From positions 3,162,001 through 3,226,000 of the forward strand of contig NZ_CP154796.1 of assembly GCF_039566955.1 (NCBI RefSeq): a DNA stretch of 64,000 nucleotides, in the 5' to 3' direction. Shown here piece after piece: positions 1 through 8,100 of this stretch; within the stretch, counting starts at the first letter, position 1; the number at the start of each line of letters is the position of its first letter. The notes below the pieces were generated by a model. That model was not told the DNA's origin and ran no database searches. It saw nothing but the letters and a program-made list of their open reading frames with translations. The position numbers and the translations under genes were made by a program. The stretch comes from Micromonospora sp. DSM 45708. Lineage in GTDB: Bacteria > Actinomycetota > Actinomycetes > Mycobacteriales > Micromonosporaceae.

Positions 1-2
1 CC

Positions 3-1700
3 GGCTGGGCGGAGGCCGGGTGGACGGTGCCGGTGCTGCACGACGCCGCCGCCCAGGCGCTCGCCGCCGGCCGGCCCGACGTCGCCGCCGGCTGCCTGCG
101 CCTCGTCGGTCGCGCCGAGGTGGACGACGACCAGCGCGTCGCCATCACCGCCATGCAGGTCAGCGCCCGCTGGCAGATCAACCCCCTTTCCGTCAACGGT
201 CAGCTCGACCAACTGGTCGCCACCGCGCGGGCGGGCGGCTGGCCGACCGACGCCGCCCTGTCCGCCGTGCCGTACCTGCTGTGGCAGGGGCGGGCCGAGG
301 AGGCCGACGAGGCGATCACCGGCTGCGCCGGGGACGACGAGCAGGCCCACGCCCACGCCGCCGGGCGCCGGCGGACGATGCACCTGCTGCTGGGACTCTC
401 CCACCCGGACCACCTGGCCGCCGTACGGGAGACGGCGGGCACGCCACGCGCCGCGCTGCTGGCCGGCGGTTCCTCACCGGCGCAGGCGCTGGGCCTCGTC
501 GGCGCGGCGCTGTCCCCGACCGGCGACCACGACGCGGTGGCCGGCGCCGAACAACTGCTGCACCGCCACCACTCCGACGACGGCATGCTCCCGCTGTTGG
601 CCGCGCCGCTGCTGGCGCTGCTCTGGGCCGGCCGCGCCGACCGGGTGGCCGCCTGGACGGCGGCGCTGCTGGAGCGGCCGGCCGTGCGGCACGCCCCGCT
701 CTGGCGGGCCGTGCTGCGGGCGCTGCGCGCCGAGGCGGCGCTGCGGCTGGGCGACCTGACCGTGGCCGACCAGCAGGCCCGGGCCGCGCTCGACGACCTG
801 CCGGTGGCCGCCTGGGGCGTCGCCGCGGCGGGCCCGCTGGCCACGCTGATCGCCTGCGCCACCGAGTCCGGGCGGCACGCCGAGGCGGACCGCTGGCTGG
901 CGCAGAGCGTGCCCGCCGGTGCCTTCCGCACGCCGCTCGGGCTGCACTACCTGGCCGCCCGGGCACGTCACCACCTGGCGCTCGGCCGGGCCCACGCGGC
1001 CACCACCGACCTGCGCCGGTGCGGCGAACTCATGCGCGCCTGGGGCGTGGACGTGGCCGGGCTGGTGCCCTGGCGGCTGGAGCTGGCCCGGGTGCAGTTC
1101 GCGGTGGGCAACAAGGCACACGCCACCCAACTGCTTCAGGAGCAGCTACGGGCACCGCACGGGGTGGACGACCGCACCCGGGGCCGGGCGCTGCGACTGC
1201 TCGCCGGCACCACCGCGCCGGACCACCGGCGCAAGCTGCTCTCCGAGGCGGTGAACCTGTTGCAGGGCTGCGGCGACCGGCTGGAGCTGGTCCGGGCGCT
1301 CGGTGACACCGGGCAGACGCTGCAACGGGCGGGCGATTCGGCGCAGGCGCGGCTGCTGGTCCGCCGGGCGTACCAGCTGGCGCAGGACTGCGGGGCCTCG
1401 GTGCTGGCCCAGCGGCTGGTCCGGCGCGAGCCGGGCAGCGTGCCGGCGGGTCCGCCGGCCGAGACAGCGGAGCCGGAGGACGGGCTCAGCGAGGCCGAAC
1501 GCCGGGTGGCGGCGCTCGCCGCGCAGGGCCACACCAACCGGCAGATCTCCAGCAAGCTGTTCATCACGGTGAGCACCGTGGAGCAGCACCTCACCCGGGT
1601 CTACCGCAAGCTCGACGTCAAGCGCCGCTCGGACCTGCCGGCCCGGCTGGTGGCCTTCGCCGAGCCGCTGGGCGAGGAGATCCAGCCTGCCGCGTCCTGA
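3..1700 (+). CDS. LuxR/LAL-type transcriptional regulator, C-terminal part (5' end outside window)
   Basis: The frame is open from the first complete codon at base 3, so the GTG at 27 is internal and the gene starts upstream of the window; 565 residues are visible. Most of it is Ala/Leu-rich helical sequence of the TPR-like kind found between the ATPase and DNA-binding parts of LAL regulators. The last ~60 residues are a LuxR/GerE helix-turn-helix: LSEAERRVAALAAQGHTNRQ, then ISSKLFITVSTVEQHL and VYRKLDVKRRSDL, the classical recognition-helix pattern. LAL proteins normally carry an N-terminal Walker ATPase; that part is not visible, so LAL rather than plain LuxR is inferred from the long helical region. 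Such genes are common pathway activators in actinomycete polyketide clusters, and this one converges on the biosynthetic operon, so a cluster-situated activator is the best guess. The TGA stop is at 1698-1700. Confidence 0.85.
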   Translation, partial: GWAEAGWTVPVLHDAAAQALAAGRPDVAAGCLRLVGRAEVDDDQRVAITAMQVSARWQINPLSVNGQLDQLVATARAGGWPTDAALSAVPYLLWQGRAEEADEAITGCAGDDEQAHAHAAGRRRTMHLLLGLSHPDHLAAVRETAGTPRAALLAGGSSPAQALGLVGAALSPTGDHDAVAGAEQLLHRHHSDDGMLPLLAAPLLALLWAGRADRVAAWTAALLERPAVRHAPLWRAVLRALRAEAALRLGDLTVADQQARAALDDLPVAAWGVAAAGPLATLIACATESGRHAEADRWLAQSVPAGAFRTPLGLHYLAARARHHLALGRAHAATTDLRRCGELMRAWGVDVAGLVPWRLELARVQFAVGNKAHATQLLQEQLRAPHGVDDRTRGRALRLLAGTTAPDHRRKLLSEAVNLLQGCGDRLELVRALGDTGQTLQRAGDSAQARLLVRRAYQLAQDCGASVLAQRLVRREPGSVPAGPPAETAEPEDGLSEAERRVAALAAQGHTNRQISSKLFITVSTVEQHLTRVYRKLDVKRRSDLPARLVAFAEPLGEEIQPAAS

Positions 1701-1711
1701 CCCGACCCGGG

Positions 1712-1762
1712 TAAGGCGGGGCCCCTTGTTAACACCGGGTGTTAACAAGGGGCCCCGCCTTA
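1712..1762. terminator. Perfect 24-bp inverted repeat, probable bidirectional terminator
   Basis: Bases 1712-1735 are exactly complementary to 1739-1762, leaving a 3-base loop (CGG). The stem contains the self-complementary cores GGGGCCCC and GTTAAC. It lies between two convergent genes, 11 bases after the regulator stop and 28 bases beyond the glycosyltransferase stop. That is where a shared terminator for both strands would be expected. There is no classic U-tract. Termination is inferred from the stem and its position. Confidence 0.8.
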
Positions 1763-1777
1763 GCCGACTGCGTCAGG

Positions 1778-1793
1778 AAGGGACCCCGCCTTA
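1778..1793. repeat. Third, imperfect copy of the hairpin arm, overlapping a stop codon
   Basis: AAGGGACCCCGCCTTA at 1778-1793 matches the right arm of the hairpin (AAGGGGCCCCGCCTTA, 1747-1762) with one substitution. Its last three bases, TTA read on the minus strand as TAA, are the stop codon of the glycosyltransferase gene. The arm unit therefore occurs three times in 82 bases, once inverted and twice direct. Confidence 0.75.
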
Positions 1794-3146
1794 CCCGCTC
1801 AGCACCAGGTCGGCGGCGGCGGTGACCCCGCCGGCGCGGCGCAGGCAGTCGCGCCAGCGGGCGGCCCGGTCGCGGAACGACGGCTCGGCCAGCAGCCGGC
1901 GCAGCTTGCCGACCACGTCGTCGACGTCGAGCGGGTCCTCGTGCTCGACCGCCAGCGCCACGCCGGCGTCGACCACCCGCACCGCCCCGTCGTAGCAGTC
2001 GAACCAGAACGGCATCACCAGCTGCGGCACCCCGAACCAGGCCGCCTCGTGGATCGCGTTCGCGGCGGCGTGGTTGAAGAACACCCGGACGTGCGGGTGC
2101 GCCAGCACCTCCACCTGCGACGGCAGCCACGACTCGACGCGCAGGTTCGCCGGCAGCTCGTCGGCCGGCGGGAGCAACCCGTGTCGGGCGGCGGGCAGCT
2201 TCCACAGCACCTGGTGCTCCGGCCCGAGCCGGGCGGCCACCTCCACCAGCGCGGCAACCTGCGCGGCGGTCGGGCGCATGATGGTGCCGAAGCCGACGTA
2301 GACCACCGACTCGTGAGCGTCGAGCCAGGCCCGCAGCTCGGCGCCGTCCGGGCTCGGCACGATCTCCCGGGGCACCATCGAGCCCACCATGCGCAGCTTC
2401 GCCGGCGCGGTGTCGAACGGGTACTCCAGCCCGAACACCGTGTAGGCGAGCAGCGCCTCCGCCGCCTCGGCGTACTGCGAGGGACGTAGCTCGACGTTGC
2501 TGATGCCGGCGTCCGCGCGCCGCGCGGCGGCGGCGGTGCTGCGGGCGAGCCGCTCCGGCTCGGTGAGCGTGGCCACCAGCGCGGCCCGGTAGCGGTCGTT
2601 CGCCGCCCGCTGGCTGGGGTTCATCGCCAGCGGGAGCCCCGACAACGACATCGGGTACGCCGGCGGCAGACTGTCCTGGAGGAAGTTCGACGGCGGCACC
2701 GTGACGCTGATGACGAACGGCACCCCACGGGTGGTGGCCGCGTCGAGGCCGAACGAGGCGAACGAGTCCACCACCGCCCGCACCGGTCGCACCTCGTCGA
2801 TGACGGCCAGGCAGCGCTCGTACAGCTCGTGCAGGTGGTCGAAGTCGGTGGAGGCGTCGACGTAGCTGGCGAAGTTCACCACCCGGGAGCCGGTGGACAT
2901 CCGGCGGTGTGTCTCGTCGTCCCAGTGCTCCGGGCGGACCTCCACCCGGGGCGGGCCGAGCGAGACGAACCGCAGGTCACCGTCGCCGGGCAGCGCCTCG
3001 ATCTCGGCCCGCCGCTCATCGGTGCAGGCGAAGCGGACCGGTCGGGCGGCCCGGCGCTTCAGCTCACCGGCCAGCGTGAGCAGCGGGTTGAACAGCCCCG
3101 CGCTGCCGGAGCTGACCAGCAGCAGCGGTCCGTCGTCGGGGGTCAT
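1791..3146 (-). CDS. GT1-family (UGT/macrolide-type) glycosyltransferase-like protein with atypical active site
   Basis: The protein has 451 residues, normal for a GT-B macrolide or sterol-type glycosyltransferase. The N-terminal Rossmann domain starts LLLVSSGSAGLFNPLLTLAG. The C-terminal nucleotide-sugar domain has VVYVGFGTIMRPTAAQ and the donor-site region FFNHAAANAIHEAAWFGVPQ (about residues 365-385), followed by VMPFWFDCYDGA. These align with the family's GHxxP, HGGxxxxxEA, GVP and P...DQ elements. The alignment also shows substitutions: Leu replaces the usual catalytic His in GHxNP, HAA replaces HGG, and Cys-Tyr stands where D-Q is expected. It may transfer a sugar to the finished macrolide, inactivate it for self-protection, or have lost catalysis. 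The ATG at 3146 is 12 bases after the permease stop, so it is the last gene of the operon. Family call is firm; activity is uncertain. Confidence 0.8.
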   Translation of the reverse strand: MTPDDGPLLLVSSGSAGLFNPLLTLAGELKRRAARPVRFACTDERRAEIEALPGDGDLRFVSLGPPRVEVRPEHWDDETHRRMSTGSRVVNFASYVDASTDFDHLHELYERCLAVIDEVRPVRAVVDSFASFGLDAATTRGVPFVISVTVPPSNFLQDSLPPAYPMSLSGLPLAMNPSQRAANDRYRAALVATLTEPERLARSTAAAARRADAGISNVELRPSQYAEAAEALLAYTVFGLEYPFDTAPAKLRMVGSMVPREIVPSPDGAELRAWLDAHESVVYVGFGTIMRPTAAQVAALVEVAARLGPEHQVLWKLPAARHGLLPPADELPANLRVESWLPSQVEVLAHPHVRVFFNHAAANAIHEAAWFGVPQLVMPFWFDCYDGAVRVVDAGVALAVEHEDPLDVDDVVGKLRRLLAEPSFRDRAARWRDCLRRAGGVTAAADLVLSG

Positions 3147-3158
3147 CGCGGCCGGCCC

Positions 3159-3995
3159 CTAGTCCATCGCCCGGCGCATGAAGCCACGGATGCCGACGGC
3201 GGTGAAGACCACGAACACCCCGGCGAGCACGACCAGGTCCAGCCAGAGCGGCACCGACTCGACACCGGGCGGGGCGACGAGCGACCGGGTCCCCTCGCTG
3301 ACGTAGGTGAGCGGGTTGATCGCGCAGACCACCTGGAACCAGGGCAGCGAGTCCAGCGCGCGCAGCGGGAACTGGGTGGCGCCGGTGAACATCAGCGGCG
3401 TCAGCGTGACCGTGAACATGATCTGGATGCGCTGCGGCGGGACCAGCGTGCCGAACGTCAGGCCCATGGCGGCGCCGACCAGCGCGCCGGCGGCCAACAC
3501 GCCGATCACCGGCAGCAACGTGGACAGCGGCCAGGTGACGCCGAGGATCAGCATGCCGACCGGGATGAGCACCAGCCCGGCGACCAGCCCCCGGATCGCC
3601 CCGAAGACGATCTTCTCGAACGCGACCAGCGGGATCGCCATCGGCGACAGCAGCCGGTCCTCGATCTCCCGGGTGAAGGAGAAGTCCATCACCATCGGCA
3701 GCGCGGTGTTCTCCAGCCCGATCAGGAACGCGTTGAGCGCGATGACGCCGGGCAGCAGCACGTTGGCGAAGTCGTCGGAGGCGTACCCGAGGTCCTTGAG
3801 CACCTTGCCGAAGATCAGCAGCATGAACAGCGGCTGGAGGAACACCTGGGCCAGGAACGCGCCCACCTCGCGGCTGGTGACGAACATGTCGCGCCACAGC
3901 ACCGCCCGGAACGTGGTGAGCTGGTCGCGCAGGCGTACCGGCGGGGGTGCGGTGACGGCCGGCGGCGCCGGCGCGGCGGGGGCGGTGACGGTCAC
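3159..3995 (-). CDS. ABC-2 type transporter permease (DrrB-like)
   Basis: The 278-residue protein has a short Ala/Pro-rich cytoplasmic N-terminus followed by about six hydrophobic segments, including VFLQPLFMLLIFGKVL, LLPGVIALNAFLIGL, FGAIRGLVAGLVLIPVGMLI, LLPVIGVLAAGALVGAAM and LDLVVLAGVFVVFTAVGI. Length and layout match ABC2_membrane permeases such as those exporting anthracyclines and macrolides. The GTG start overlaps the ATPase stop by four bases (GTGA), so the two are translationally coupled and should form one exporter. Beside a PKS operon, the likely role is efflux of the product and self-resistance. Substrate is inferred from context only. Confidence 0.9.
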   Translation of the reverse strand: MTVTAPAAPAPPAVTAPPPVRLRDQLTTFRAVLWRDMFVTSREVGAFLAQVFLQPLFMLLIFGKVLKDLGYASDDFANVLLPGVIALNAFLIGLENTALPMVMDFSFTREIEDRLLSPMAIPLVAFEKIVFGAIRGLVAGLVLIPVGMLILGVTWPLSTLLPVIGVLAAGALVGAAMGLTFGTLVPPQRIQIMFTVTLTPLMFTGATQFPLRALDSLPWFQVVCAINPLTYVSEGTRSLVAPPGVESVPLWLDLVVLAGVFVVFTAVGIRGFMRRAMD

Positions 3996-5017
3996 CGAAG
4001 TTCCCTTCCGGTCAGGTGGATGAACACGTCCTCCAGGCTGGGCTGGCCGACGCTGAGGTCGCGGACCTCGCAGCCGAGGTCGGTGAGGACCTTCAACGCC
4101 ATCGGCACGGCGTTGGCCGGCGCGCCGGCGGTGTAGACCCGGAACGACAGCGGCGCGTCCGGGTCCTCCGGCGTCGGCATCGGCGGCATGCCGGGGAACA
4201 TCGGCAGCTCCGCCGCGCCGCCCGCGCGCAGCCGCTCGACGCGCTCCACGTCCGGCACGTCGGCCAGCGCGGTCTGTACCGCCTCGACCGGGGCGCCGGG
4301 CGCGACCACCAGGGTCAGCGTGCTGCTGCCGGGCAGCGTCCGGGTCAGCGCCGCCGGCGTGTCCAGGGTGAGCAGCTTGCCGTGGTCGACGATGCCGACC
4401 CGGTCGCAGAGCTTCTCCGCCTCCTCCATGTCGTGCGTGGTCACCACGACGGTGACCCCGGACCGCTTCAGGTCGGCGATCCGCTCGTGCACGAACAGCC
4501 GGGACTGCGGGTCGAGACCGGCGGACGGCTCGTCGAGGAAGAGCACCCGGGGGGCGTGCATCAACGCCCGGGCGATCATGGTGCGCTGGGCCAGGCCGCC
4601 GGAGAGGAAGTCGGTGCGGGCCTTCGCGAAGTCCTTCAGACCCATCTGCTCCAGCAGCTCGTCGGCGCGCCGGGCGCGGCGGGACCGGGACACCCGGTGG
4701 TACGCGGAGTGGAACAACAGGTTCTGCCGGACGGTGAGCGACCGGTCCAGGTTGACCCGCTGCGGCACCACCGCGAGCAGTTGCCGGGCCACGGCCGGCG
4801 CGCGGGACACGTCCGCGCCGCAGACCAGGGCACGGCCGGCGGTGGCCCGCACCCGGGTCGTCAGCACCCCGATCGTCGTGGTCTTGCCCGCGCCGTTCGG
4901 CCCGAGCAGACCGAAGACCTCGCCCGCGGCGACCGAGAAACTCAGTCCGTCCACCGCCGGCGGCATGTCGGGCCGGTATCTCTTGACCAGCCCGTCGACC
5001 ACCACTGCCTCGTCCAC
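3992..5017 (-). CDS. ABC transporter ATP-binding protein (DrrA-like)
   Basis: The protein carries the complete ABC ATPase set: Walker A GLLGPNGAGKTTT, Q-loop VVPQRVNLDRSLTV, signature LSGGLAQRTMIARAL, Walker B VLFLDEPSAGLD and the H-loop VVTTHDMEEAE. The C-terminal ~90 residues, ending SLEDVFIHLTGRELR, are the extension typical of DrrA/antibiotic-exporter ATPases. I chose the GTG at 5017 (341 residues): it begins just before the conserved VVVDGLVKRY strand and has GGGAG nine bases upstream. The same frame stays open to a TTG at 5092, adding 25 residues that look non-conserved. It is 84 bases downstream of the TE-bearing PKS and overlaps the permease, so it is probably co-transcribed with both. 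Confidence 0.88.
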   Translation of the reverse strand: MDEAVVVDGLVKRYRPDMPPAVDGLSFSVAAGEVFGLLGPNGAGKTTTIGVLTTRVRATAGRALVCGADVSRAPAVARQLLAVVPQRVNLDRSLTVRQNLLFHSAYHRVSRSRRARRADELLEQMGLKDFAKARTDFLSGGLAQRTMIARALMHAPRVLFLDEPSAGLDPQSRLFVHERIADLKRSGVTVVVTTHDMEEAEKLCDRVGIVDHGKLLTLDTPAALTRTLPGSSTLTLVVAPGAPVEAVQTALADVPDVERVERLRAGGAAELPMFPGMPPMPTPEDPDAPLSFRVYTAGAPANAVPMALKVLTDLGCEVRDLSVGQPSLEDVFIHLTGRELR

Positions 5018-5026
5018 GTCGTCATG

Positions 5027-5031
5027 CTCCC
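5027..5031 (-). promoter_or_regulatory. Ribosome binding site deciding the ABC ATPase start
   Basis: CTCCC on the plus strand reads GGGAG on the coding strand, nine bases before the GTG at 5017. No comparable sequence precedes the alternative TTG at 5092, which lies only nine bases after the PKS F stop. Confidence 0.5.
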
Positions 5032-5101
5032 GTCCTGGTTCCTGGTAAGACAGTTGTCCGCCACCGCGATAGGGGGCGTTAGGGGCAGCCAAGGGGCGGC
5101 C

Positions 5102-8100
5102 TCACAGCCCCCGCTCCGCGAGCCATCCGTCGACGGTGGCGCCGAGTTCCGGGCCACGTTCGCCGACCATGGTGAAGTGGTCGCCGGCCGCGTCCCGCGT
5201 CTCGTGCGGGTACGGCCACACCGACCGCCACCCGCCGGGTTCCCCGGTCCACTCCCCCAACGGCTCGCCGGCGCGTACGAGCAGCGTCGGCGCGGCCATC
5301 GGCGCGGGGTTCCAGTCGAGGAACAGCGGCAGGTAGCCGGCCCACGCGGTGGCCCGGTGGTCGTCCATCGGGGTGTACGCGCTGTCCCGCTCGACCATCC
5401 CGTCGAGCAGCTGCGAGGTCCAGCCGCCGAGCACCTCGCTGCCGGGCGGGTAGGTGTCCATCAGCACCACCGCGGCCGGGGCGCGGCCCTGCCGCTCCAG
5501 CTCGGCGGCGAGCAGGTTGGCCACCATGGCGCCGCCGGAGTGGCCGGCCAGCACGAAGCCGCCGGGTCCGACCGTCCGCAGCACGGTGTCCACGTGCACC
5601 CGCAGCAGCGCGTCGAGGTCGGCGGGCAACTCCTCGCCGACGCCGAACCCGGGGTTGGGCAGCGCCCACACGTCACGCCGGCCGCGCAGCCCGGCGGCGA
5701 CGCGGGCGTACTCGTGCGCGCCGGAGAGCAGCGACATGGTGCAGCAGCAGACCACCGGCGTGGCCGGCCCGTCGGCCAGCCGCATGACGCCGGCCGGCCG
5801 GGTGAGGTCCTCCGGGCCGGTGAAGCTGGGCCGGAACTGGGCCAGCTTCACCAGCAGCTCGGCGTAGCCGGCCGCGTCGGCGCGCGCCTTGGGCTGCCGG
5901 AACAGCCCGCCGAGCAGGCCGCCCGCGCCGTCCGGCGTCGCCGCGTCGGCGGGCGCGTCGGCGGCCTGCCCGCCGAGGATCGCGCCGAGCAGGTGCCCGG
6001 CCAGCGCGACCGGGGTGGGGTGGTCGAAGAGCAGGGTGGCGGACAGCTCGGCCCCGGTCTCCTGGCGCAGCGCGTCACGCAGCTCCAGCGCGGTGAGCGA
6101 GTCGAAGCCCAGCTCCAGGAAGTCCCGGTCCTCCTCGACCGCGCCCGGACCGGCGTGCCCGAGAACGGTGGCGGCCTGTGCCCGGACCAGGTCCAGCAGG
6201 ATCCGCTGCCGGTCCCCGGTGGGCACGGCGGCCAGCCGGTCCCGCAGCGCGGTCGCCGGGTCGGAGCCGCCCCCGGTGGCCGGGCCGGCCGCGTCGGGCA
6301 GGGCCGCGTCGGGCACGCCGCGCAGCAGCGGGGCCGGGCGGACCGCGGTGAACGCGGGCACGAACGCCGGCCAGTCGACATCCGCGACGGCGACCTCGTC
6401 GCCGCCACCGGCGACGGCCCGGTCCAGCGCGTCGAGGGCCACGCCGGGGTCCAGCGGGCGGATGCCCCGGCGGCGCAACTGCTCCGGGTCGGTGGCCTCG
6501 CCGTGCCACGGCGCCCACGCCAGCACGGTGGCCGGTCGGCCGGCGGCGCGGCGGCGGGCGGCGAGGGCGGCCAGGCCGGCGCCGGTCGCGGCGGTGACCG
6601 CGGCGCCGCCGCTGCCCCAGGTGGCGGCCGTGGAGACGAAGATCAGGAACTGGTCGACCGGGTGGTCGGCGCAGACGGCGTCGAGCCGGGCCACCGCGGC
6701 CAGGTGCGCGCCGACCGTGTCGGCCAACCGGTCCGGGTCGGCCGCCGCGACCGGCTCGCCGGCCCCGCCGGCGTCGGCCACGTGCAGCACGGTACGCACC
6801 GGCGTGCCGGCCGCGGCCAGTCGCGCCAACGCGGCGGACAGCGCGTCCGGACCGGCCACGGTGGTCACCTCGAGGCCGTGCGCCGTGGTCAGGTCGACGT
6901 CGCCCACGGTCTGCCCGCCCCCGTCCACCGTCGTCCGCCCGGTGTCGTCGCCGGTCGGGTCGTCGTCGGTGAAGGCCGGCGGGCCGGCCAGGAGCAGGTG
7001 GGTCGCGCCCGCCTCGGCGAGCCGGCGCAGCAGGTGCGGGCGGCGGACCGGGGCGTCGCCGTGCACCAGCACCGCGCCGTCCGGCCGCCACGGCCGGTCG
7101 ACGCCGGCCGGCGCGCGTTCCAACCGGCGGGCGCGCAGGCCACCGGCGCGGATCGCGAGCTGGTCCTCGACGCCGTTCCCGGCCACCACGCGGGCGAGCC
7201 GGGCGGCGTCCGGGCCGGCCGGTTCGGCGGGCAGGTCCAGCAGGCCGCCCCAGAGCCGGGGGTGTTCCAACGCCAGCACCCGGCCCAGGCCCCAGAGGCT
7301 GGCGACCGCCGGGTCGGGCGCCGGGTCGTCGGCGTCGACGGCGACCGCGCCCCGGGTGACGCACCACAGCGGCGCGGTGACCCCGGCGTCGGTAAGCGCC
7401 CGCACCAGCGCGACGGTGCCGGCGAGGACGTGCGCGCCGCCGGTGGCCGTCGCTCCGGCCGCGCCCGTTCCCCGCCCCGGTCCGGCCGCCGGCGCTCCGC
7501 TGTCCGCCGACGCGTGGACGGCGGCGACGGCGGGCAGCAGCGAGATCACCCGGACCGGGGTGACCGTGTCGAGGCGGTCGCGCAGCGTGGCGACCGGGTC
7601 GACGCCGGGCGGCGCCGGTACGGGCACCGGGTCCAGGCCCTCGGCGCGTACCGCGTCGGTCACGGCGTCGAGCAGGCCGCCGGGTAGGCCGACGACCAGG
7701 CACGGGCCGGTGGGCGCGGCGCCGGTGGGCGGGTCGACCGGGGTCCAGCCGGTCCGGTAGCGCAGTCCGTCCAGGGTGGCCGCCCGGCGGCGGCGGTCCC
7801 GGTAGCCGGTCAGCGCCGGCAGCAGGTCACCGAGCGGGCCGGCCGCGTCGTCGTCGAGGCCGAGCAGGTCGGCGAGCGCGGCCGGGTCGCCGCCCTCGGC
7901 GGTGGACCAGAACTCGCCGTCGGCCGGGTCGGCGGGGCGCGGGGCCAGGTCGAGCCGGATCGGGTCGGGCCAGAACCGCTCGTGCTGGAACGCGTACGTG
8001 GGCAGGTCGACCCGGGTGGCGTCGGTGCCGGCGAACAGCGCGGGCCAGCGTACGCCGGCACCGCGCAGGTCCACGGCGGCGAGCGCGGCGAGCAGGCCGG

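Noticed and set aside
27..29. GTG as the true start of the regulator
   Set aside because: The frame is open to the window edge with regulator-like sequence, and no ribosome binding site precedes the GTG, so the gene is truncated by the window.
5018..5092. TTG start giving a 25-residue longer ABC ATPase
   Set aside because: There is no ribosome binding site, the extra sequence is unlike ABC ATPases, and a GTG with GGGAG lies at the domain boundary. It is not fully excluded.
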